Position numbers and translations under genes: made by a program. From the NCBI RefSeq assembly GCF_036669915.1, contig NC_089315.1, forward strand, positions 23,503,936 to 23,567,935: a DNA stretch of 64,000 bases, written 5' to 3'. The notes below the pieces were generated by a model. That model worked only from the letters and a program-made list of their open reading frames with translations. It searched no databases and was not told where the DNA came from. Below, one piece after another: positions 56,487-64,000 of the stretch. Position 1 is the stretch's first letter. Every line of letters begins with the position of its first letter. This stretch comes from Pocillopora verrucosa. Taxonomy: Eukaryota; Cnidaria; Anthozoa; Scleractinia; Pocilloporidae.

Positions 56487-59400
56487 TTAGTTCGGCTTTT
56501 CTTTCATCGGCTTCTTGTTGCAGCAAAAACGATACAAACACCTGAGCACTATATAAACAGCGACTACAACGATGATTGACAGCAAAAGAAACAGAGCTAA
56601 TACATCTAAAAGGTAAAGCTGATAAAATGGTAGATCCAGGCTTCGTGGTCTGAGAAACGACAAGTCACCTAGAGCTTGCGCGTACTCCACCCAGTCAGCG
56701 GCTGCCTCTATAGCAGAACGCGGGCGCAGCTTGATAGACCTGGAAATTCTGACAGCATTCTCGCGGTAACTGAAAGTAAACAAATGTTGGTTAGTCTTTG
56801 GTCTTTTTGATTTTCAAAGTGGACTCAAATACCCTTTTGCGATAAAGAAAGACAAAGGTATGGACAAATCCACCATAGACGTCTTATGACCGGCTATTAG
56901 CCGTTACGTGATTTCGCTTACCTTGGTTTGTTAAGAACAGTGTTTATTAACTTTACAAGACTCCCCTCAGTTATTGACTCCTTGTACAAAAATTCTGCCA
57001 TCCCAAAGTGCTTTGCCGCCACAGAGTTGTCAAACTGGTCTCCAAAGAAAGGCACACAAATCATAGGGACTCCATGGTAAGCAGCCTCCAACATTCCATT
57101 CATTCCAGCATGGCCAATGAACAGACGTGTCTTTGGATGACCCAGAATGTCGTTCTGTGGAAGCCAGGAAGACACTTTGACGTTGTCGCCAAGGTGCAAA
57201 CTTTTGCCCTCTGTATCACGGAAGGAAAGAAAAACATCAAAATTCCCAGGAGTGACACAATTACGTACGCACGGTTTCAAATTTTGATATTCTGATTGAA
57301 GCCTTGTTGTCGTTATGACAACTAGATCAAGGCTTTAGTCTTCAAAGTAGACAGCAAAAGAATCGCTCTTTAGAAGCCAATAATGAAAGCAGAGTGTTGA
57401 GATTCCTTCTCAAACAGTACTTGTAGTCAAATACCAGCTTCTCACACGGGAGCAAAGGAAGGTAAACTTTATTTTAATAGTCCACCTTGGCTTGTGTACA
57501 CTGAATTTAATAAACAGCACCAACAACAACACATCGACCAAACTCATAACTCAGTTACCTGCATCAAGTTTCCAGATAACTCTCTGTGGTAAGCTAGAAA
57601 ACACAGCTGCCATTCTTTCAATTGTTTGATCGTCTATCTGAGACAGAATCGATCCGAACGACACAAGTATAACACCTTCGTCCCCAGACCCCATGACAAA
57701 CTGTTGAAGATCACCTGGGAGGGGTTTGGCCGGACTTGAGAGTAATGGACCAACCAGTTTAGTATCTGGAAATAAAAAATAGAAAAGAAATAAAATTACA
57801 CACATGAAGTTCTGATGATAACGTTCCCTTAGAGAGAAGCCTACCACTTGTTACTTTTGAGAAAAACATGGAGATTGCTTGTCTAAAAGCATGAGTGGTA
57901 GTTTTACTGTTGTAAACGTAGAAAGTGATGTTGAGTTTTAATCTCAGATTACAGAAAAGGAGGGAAAACTAGAGAATAGAAGAAAAAAGGGAGAGTAAGG
58001 ATTGAAATTTATTGGGTTTGTTAACTGCCTCGGTGTCTTTCCTTTCCTTTCTCATTTAAACGGTTAGCCTAAAGATAAATTTTGGATAAGCATTACCGGT
58101 AAGTTAGCTACAAAAGTGTGATTCTCACTCGGTAAATGAAACCTTGGATAATCGAGGGGATCCGATTGAACAAGGACAAGGTCAATTTTTTGGTAAGTCT
58201 CTCGGAGGGATTTCTTTGGTGTGATGTTATACTTCTTCTTTAGCGGTCCGTAGACGTTGTCTATTTTCGGAAGAACCATCAATTGATGAAATAAGTGTTG
58301 CATGGTATTCTTCACTCTCTGAAGAAAATTCATGTGGTCGGTGAATCCGGAGGTGAACTGGGGTATGTAGGACGGAAGTTGTGCAAAGTTTAACTGCAAC
58401 ACCGAACCGGTACTGAGAGGACTCATCAAGACTGTAACATGTGGTAAGGAGAATTTATCGGCGATCAAATACGAGCACTGGAACGCAGCATCTCCAATAA
58501 CAGCATCGGAAGATTTGACTCGGTTCATGATCTCAGGGTTGCTGAGTATTGCATCGCAGTTGTCAAACCAAAACTTCATCAAGTGATCTATCTTGGTTGG
58601 GTCAAGTTTGGTGAGATCTTCTGAGCACTTGAATGTTCGTACACGGGGGTCCTTCGCAGCAAACTTTTCACAATCCCCCACAATAATCAACACCTTATTT
58701 GGGAGAATACAAAGGGCAAAAAGCAAGTGAGCGAGTTTTTGAAAGGAAAAGAGAGTAAAAATATCTTACCACTGAGACTTTTTAAAGGGATCGTCTCTCG
58801 AGTATGCGAGCTATCGTGGCGTGCAAAAGTATGAAAGTACTCGAGGAAAAACCATGACTCCTCGTTCGCACACGTCGCTTCTTAAGGCTCCATTTGATTA
58901 TTTGTGCATCCATGAAGTTCTATGTGTAGCGTACCTCATAAACCTTTCAGTTTATCTGATAAGCTGCTTTGAAGGTTAACAATTATATTTTGTGTATCTG
59001 TTGCTTACTTTATATATTTAATGTGTAATATGTTTACGGAGAAAGAGACAAACGGTGCTTCAGTCACATCCGACGAACCGGCTGTCACGGTTGCTCGGTT
59101 TTATCTTCTCTGATTGACTTGCATTACTGCTTCTTATCATCCAATCAGAGAGCGGAAACAGCGTGACAGCTTCAATTACTCAAGCGTAAGGTAGCGATTC
59201 GTCACACTAAATCGCTCATTTCTCCATATTTTTCTTTAGACTCGGCTTGTAGAGGCTTAGAATAATTTTTAAAAAAATGACCTGATATAAAAATCTCAGT
59301 GTTTAAACTGGACGGGAGCGCGGTTTGGGAACCGTGGAACGGTAATTTTTGGTTGATTCCGGCGCCGAATTAACAACTGTGGGCCACTTACCCTAACTAA

Positions 59401-59649
59401 GCGAAGTAAGTTGGATATCGAACCAAAAAATTTACTAAACTCATAAGTTGTAATGAAATGTGATCTCCATGAACATTTATACTTCACCTCATGACCTCTG
59501 CTTTCCAATTCTTCTCCTATCCTCGCAAGAACTAAGTAGTGACTCCGACCCACCATAGGAAACATCGTAAACTTTGCAGCAAAGCAGCTAGTCTGAAGTG
59601 CGAGCAAATATACAAAGCTGCAGAGGAGCGAGAGAATTAATAACCTCAT
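56487..59649 (-). CDS. UDP-glucuronosyltransferase, copy B
   Basis: Paralog of copy A with the same five-exon plan: 59488-59649, 58129-58693, 57559-57765, 56922-57210, 56487-56769. Exons 3, 4 and 5 have exactly the same lengths as in copy A, while exons 1 and 2 differ by -3 and +3 bases, so the product is again 501 aa. The signal peptide M-R-L-L-I-L-S-L-L-C-S-F leads. G-R-S-H-Y carries the likely catalytic His. The UGT signature at 342-370 reads F-I-G-H-A-G-M-N-G to F-F-G-D-Q, with Gly for Ala. A membrane helix near residue 460-484 is followed by a Lys-rich tail (N-K-K-P-M-K-E-K-P-N). The acceptor-binding half (exon 2) differs more than the sugar-binding half, as expected for a change of acceptor. 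Confidence 0.92.
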
Positions 59650-61206
59650 CTTCGCTTAATAAATGCTAATTTTGTGTACCGTAGAATTTCACAACTGAAG
59701 TTAGATGGTCAATATGGCGTGGGTGCTCCAAATAGTGTTACTTTACGTAAATATGACCTATTTGGTCGCGGTTAAAAGGGATGAACCGAAAGGACCTCAT
59801 TAAATATTCAAAACACTGACGTCAGACGAAGTGTAGTTCAGTGCTGAGTAATCAGTGCAAATTGCATTACATCTATCATGCGTAACAAGGGACGAACAGG
59901 AGCCCATTATTGCTCCTGGGGACGAATAAACCTTCAAAGTTGAACTGTTATGAGGATCCTCCTTTTTAATCGATACCCAAAAGGCAAAACCGATCACGTT
60001 GAAGGATCGATGTTAGCTTAAAAAACAAACAAACAAAACAAAACAAACATCCAAAAAAACAATAAAACGATTAAAATCTTCTTCTTGGTGTCATCCGCAC
60101 TCTCCTTGATTCTCCTTTCTAGCACCCTCCCCTCCCCCTTTTGACGGTAAAAGCTGAATCTTTCGGGCCCAGTCCGTTCTTTGAAAAAAACAATTGCCCT
60201 ACTGAACCGTCTACGGCTTTCCCCTATGTGGTGATCAATAATTGTGTCGAGGGAAGGGGGAAGGGGGAACAATAGCCTCGTATAGATGCTCGGAACTGAC
60301 ATAACTAAACGAAAACAAGACAAACTGTTCGTAGCTATGTACAACTGATAACTAGAAGGAAATTATCACTAATTTGCCAAAATATTTTATTTATTTGAAC
60401 TTCAAAAATGTAACCAGTAGGAACATGATTATACGAGGGAAACTCACGCAAACCTTATAAAAATAATTCAGTGAAGCTTATATCAAACTTCGTCAGAGAC
60501 TGTAACGAGCTCCTGATTCCCGACTCCACTCGTATTCTGAAGATAGATAAAATCTTCGCCTTATTTGTAAACCTTAGTCAAATATTCTTAACTAAGTATT
60601 CTAGATATTCATATTTTTCTAACAACTTCTGACTATTAGACTCTTAGATGAATTCTTAAATTTCATAACTGTTATTACTTTGGATAAGTCGTTATTGCTC
60701 AATCAGTTCTGACCGAAAAAGTATCAAATTCACTAAAGTTTCAATGGCAAAGTAGAATTTATCGAGAAACTTGTACCATTTCCTTCAAAACGACAAAACA
60801 TGGTGACAAAATCTCAGTCTCTGGTTACAAGTTAAAACATTTTGAAGACATCAAATGTTTGATTACTTTTCTGACAGATGTTGATATTTTTAGTCATAGT
60901 TTATATCTCTTCTAAAGAAAAAAAATAACTTAAGAAACTAAAACATTTTTAATCATCACCTCTACGTCTAACGCACTACTGCAAATCTTTTGCACCACTT
61001 GGTTGGCAAATTTTCAAGGAAAAAAAAACTCTGAATGACCCTTTGCTACGTCTTTGGCGGATCATCATCGGCGACTCTCCACCCCCTCCCTAATTTTTAA
61101 AAGCGTAACATTTTCATTATAAAATTATAAGAAAAGAAACGATCGCTTAACTACTCTATAAAGGAACTCTTGAGGACGTTTCCAACGTAGACGTAACATC
61201 TATCAC
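59650..61206. other. Intergenic between UGT-B and the TSP1-repeat gene
   Basis: No gene seen. A 108-codon minus-strand frame (60018-60344) ends in a low-complexity A/C repeat (about 60020-60062) and has no known motif. Confidence 0.45.
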
Positions 61207-63505
61207 TCATCGTAAGTCTTCATCATCGCTCCAGGCTCTCTTTCTCCTTCTACCACCTATCTCCCACCCGTCGTCTGCCCCAGACCCAGACCCCGCAGAG
61301 CCGGATCCTGATCCATCACCACTTTCCCAGCCATCTCCTGAACCGGATCCTGAGAATTCTGTAAAACATTAAAAACCAAGTTTGAGAACCGAAGAGGTAA
61401 GGACTTGTAAGCACCATCACCAACACAATACAGGAAGTACTCCATCTTGCCTGACACATCCTAATGGCGATGAGGTATTGGTCTTTATTTCTTGCCTAAC
61501 GAGGGGGAGGGGAGGGGAAGGCTGTCGAAGGAGTTTGCTTGCGTCATAAGAAAACTTACCAGATTTCCAGATCCCCCCATAATGGTCTGAGGTATTCTGA
61601 CGATGCCCTCCTCATTGGCAGTCAATAATCCAAAGTGACCCATAACTTAGGCTCATCAATAAATAAAATAAATAAATAAATAAACTAGGACTAACATTTA
61701 TTATAATGTAATCTTCAAACAAACCTTCTCGGCATTTTTGTTCCCTGCAATGTTTTATATCAAGTCTTTCACTTTCTTTACACATTTGGCCACCATACTG
61801 AGGTTTTGGTGAGTCACACTTTCGCTCACGTTGTCTTGTTCCAATCCCACACGTCAAACTACATCCTGCCCATGCGCTCCAATCGCCCCAGCCCCCGTCA
61901 ACTTAAAAACATAATCGATATAGTTCATTTAGATCTTAAGTTTTACCATTGATTTGCTGGTTCTCGAACTTAGATCTAGTCCCCAGGCCCTCGATACTAC
62001 TCACTACAATCTCAGGGGCTCCCCCTACCTCATTGCAGTTGCCTTTGCCTGTGACCGAATACCTAACAAAATAAATTTTCTAATAGTGGTGCTAAACTAT
62101 GGAACTCACGCCCTGAAGACATCCGATTGTACGAAACTTAATCATCTCTTCAAACAAAAATTAACACTTATACCTTCTCACCATCTTAGATTCACGTGAT
62201 TATTTTTTAAACGTAGTGATTCGGATTTTAAATTCAGTATTTCTAACCATAGGTCCCTAACTGTGGAAATCAGCTCAGTTGACAGGCCAACCGTGTTTTA
62301 CTTACTTACTAAGCGTTGACTCTTTCTTGTTTTTCACAGTCAATTAAACCTTCGAACCTTATCCCTGTAGCATCCAAAACCATGTGCTTGTTCTCAGTAG
62401 TTAACAAAACGACAAAATCAAAATCATTGAAACTCACTCGGGCATTTCTCTTGTTCCATACAAGGTCTTCCATCTTCCAGTTTCCCCTGACACTCTTTGC
62501 CATTAAACTGCGGAGGAGGATTGGTACAGGTCCTAGTTCGTATTTGTGTGCCATTCCTACAAGTCACCGAGCACCTTGTCCAGTTACCCCAGTCAGACCA
62601 ACCACCATCGACTAAGAATGAAATAACAAAGGAAGGAAACCTGTAAACTCCCTTAAAAATTAGTGAAGGAAGTTAGAAAAAAAGAAAAACATCTAAAAAG
62701 GAAGGTGAGACGATGATCATGTGAAATTTCATCAGGGACCTCCATTGCCAGCCAGCAGGGTCGGGCGTCTTTGGAGGTGGTACGGATCAGTGTTGGTTTT
62801 GGTACCAATCGCTGCGCCATCATCTTTGATATGCGACAAATTAAATTATTCACAACCTTTTTTCTGCGAAATCAAATATTGTGGCGAAGAGATAAAAATA
62901 CTTTCGCGCAAATGGCTACTTCATCATTACAATTACAAAGTATAACCTGATTGGCGATGGAGTGATGTTTTTGCACGAAATACTGAAAATATCACTAGTG
63001 AAATCGAATCCTCATAAACAAGCTCTGCGTCTCGGATAGAATTGATTGATCTTGAAAATAATTTTAATCGCAACGGAAACTTGAATACCGTGTCGATGGT
63101 TTGGTCGGTTCTTGTTGTAAACATAAGCAATATGTCTGTCTGTCTATCGGGCAGTTGATGTGTCTTTCTGTAGGTGTGCTTGTCAGCACTGCCTAACACA
63201 TATACAAAGGGTGACATTTTGAGGTTTTCATTGCAAATTGATTAATTTTCAACATCAAACGAAAAGTGACAAAATTGTGATATTACCTGTCTCTCCCCTT
63301 CCCTAATAAATACTTGGAACCCTCCCACCCCTCCCTCAATACATACTTGGACAGGGTGGTGTATTGCAGCGTTTCCATTCCTCTCCAGATCCCTTACAGT
63401 TTGGCTTTCCCTTAGAGATGCATGTTCTGTTACGGACTTCAAATGAAGGACCACACGTCGCGTTGCATTTACTCCACGCATTCCAGGGTCCCCAGTAACT
63501 TGTTA
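61207..63505 (-). CDS. Thrombospondin type-1 repeat protein, 3' part
   Basis: The last four exons of a secreted or surface protein whose 5' end lies beyond the right edge: 63347-63505, 62438-62611, 61725-61901 and 61207-61358. The first three are 1-1 phase exons, each encoding one thrombospondin type-1 repeat of 53-59 aa: W-G-P-W-N-A-W-S-K-C with C-N-A-T-C-G; W-S-D-W-G-N-W-T-R-C with C-S-V-T-C; W-G-D-W-S-A-W-A-G-C with C-S-L-T-C-G. The WxxW motifs are C-mannosylation type sites. The last exon encodes a Gly/Ser/Asp-rich stretch, then G-G-R-R-R-K-R and A-W-S-D-D-E-D-L-R before the stop; no membrane helix follows. Likely roles are adhesion or matrix and recognition, but the rest of the protein is needed to name it. 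The intron before the last exon holds a TAAA microsatellite. Confidence 0.88.
61655..61686 (+). repeat. TAAA microsatellite
   Basis: AATAAATAAAATAAATAAAT-type run, about seven units, within the last intron of the TSP1-repeat gene. Confidence 0.7.
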
Positions 63506-63612
63506 CTAAGAAAAATGATTTTAAACAATTCAAATTCATTCCTAAGAGATGACATTACTACCTTTACTCATTTTATGATCGTAAACTTCAGTTATCCAGT
63601 AAAAAGGCTAAG

Positions 63613-63949
63613 TACCGTATTTCCTCGAATAAGCACCCGTGTGTTAATTTGAAATTTCGGCTAAATTGGGGGGCACATGTCGGAAGGAGGGTGCTTAATC
63701 GAGACGAGCACTTATTTAGAAATTATTAACCCACGCTGATTATATTTGGTTGAAGCTTAAAAAGTTGCAGATAAAGTGGCAATAGATACAGTTTTTCCTT
63801 GTATCCCTACTATTTAAAAAATAGGGAAGTAGGGAGGGGAGCACCTATTCGAAGGGGGTGCTTGTTTGATATAATGGCCTTGGGAGTGGGTGCTTATTCG
63901 GGGGAGGGCGCTTATTAGACCGTGGGCGCTTATTCGAGGAAATACGGTA
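63613..63949. mobile_element. MITE with perfect 22-bp terminal inverted repeats
   Basis: TACCGTATTTCCTCGAATAA-GC at 63613-63634 is the exact reverse complement of 63928-63949. The 337-bp element carries several internal GGGTGCTTATTCG-like phrases. The TA at each end may be a TA target duplication as in mariner-type elements. Parts of a related sequence flank the LINE at 37016-37942. It lies upstream of the first visible TSP1 exon, in an intron or 5' flank. Confidence 0.88.
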
Positions 63950-64000
63950 TTCATTGGAGTCCACCCGAGCGTGGCGAGCTGTTACTTTGACATATTTTTT

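Noticed and set aside
60018-60344. 108-codon minus-strand open frame
   Set aside because: It ends in a simple A/C repeat, with no splice-supported context or known motif.
1-64000. CRISPR arrays, prokaryotic operons, riboswitches
   Set aside because: Introns, SINEs, LINEs and MITEs show a eukaryotic nuclear genome; no regularly spaced CRISPR-type repeats were seen.

Overview
The window looks like nuclear DNA of a cnidarian, most likely an anthozoan and probably a stony coral. It is AT-rich. Its genes are either intronless class A GPCRs or multi-exon metazoan genes with canonical GT-AG introns (1-Cys peroxiredoxins, UDP-glucuronosyltransferases, a thrombospondin type-1 repeat protein). The intergenic DNA is packed with MITEs, tRNA-derived SINEs and CR1/L2-type LINE fragments of kinds I associate with coral genomes. 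The organism call is an inference; no search was run.

Region 1 (1-28,150) is a segmental-duplication array. Three intronless melatonin-receptor-like GPCR genes of 333 codons lie on the minus strand (717-1718, 8468-9469, 22817-23818), each inside a unit with recognisable shared 5' and 3' flanks. A fourth unit (27058-28148) keeps only the 3' flank. The spacers carry more duplicated blocks. One holds the RA-domain end of a RalGDS-like gene on the plus strand: a decayed multi-exon copy at 16666-18652 and an orphan last exon at 5662-5768. Another block occurs once direct (3483-4290) and once inverted (14135-15172). A LINE (about 11080-13016) and a young SINE (25357-25493, with a 7-bp target duplication and empty paralogous sites) interrupt the array.

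Region 2 (28,150-34,500) has a 33-bp minisatellite and then a complete five-exon Prdx6-type 1-Cys peroxiredoxin on the plus strand. Region 3 (34,500-42,700) has a MITE, a LINE 3' fragment with a candidate target duplication, and a different intronless GPCR (39215-40171) whose frame continues past an amber stop into 82 more tail-like codons. Region 4 (42,695-47,416, minus) is a second Prdx6-type gene with the same exon plan, a frameshift in exon 2 and a candidate 21-nt microexon. Region 5 (51,137-59,649, minus) is a tandem pair of five-exon UDP-glucuronosyltransferases of 501 aa each. Region 6 (61,207 to the right edge, minus) is the 3' end of a thrombospondin type-1 repeat gene that ends in a Gly/Ser/Asp-rich tail with a basic cleavage-like site.

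The genes do not form an operon. The shared themes are tandem duplication (GPCRs, UGTs, and two peroxiredoxins in opposite orientation) and heavy rearrangement by small DNA transposons. Peroxiredoxins and UGTs would act in peroxide reduction and in conjugation of lipophilic compounds; the GPCR ligands cannot be read from sequence.
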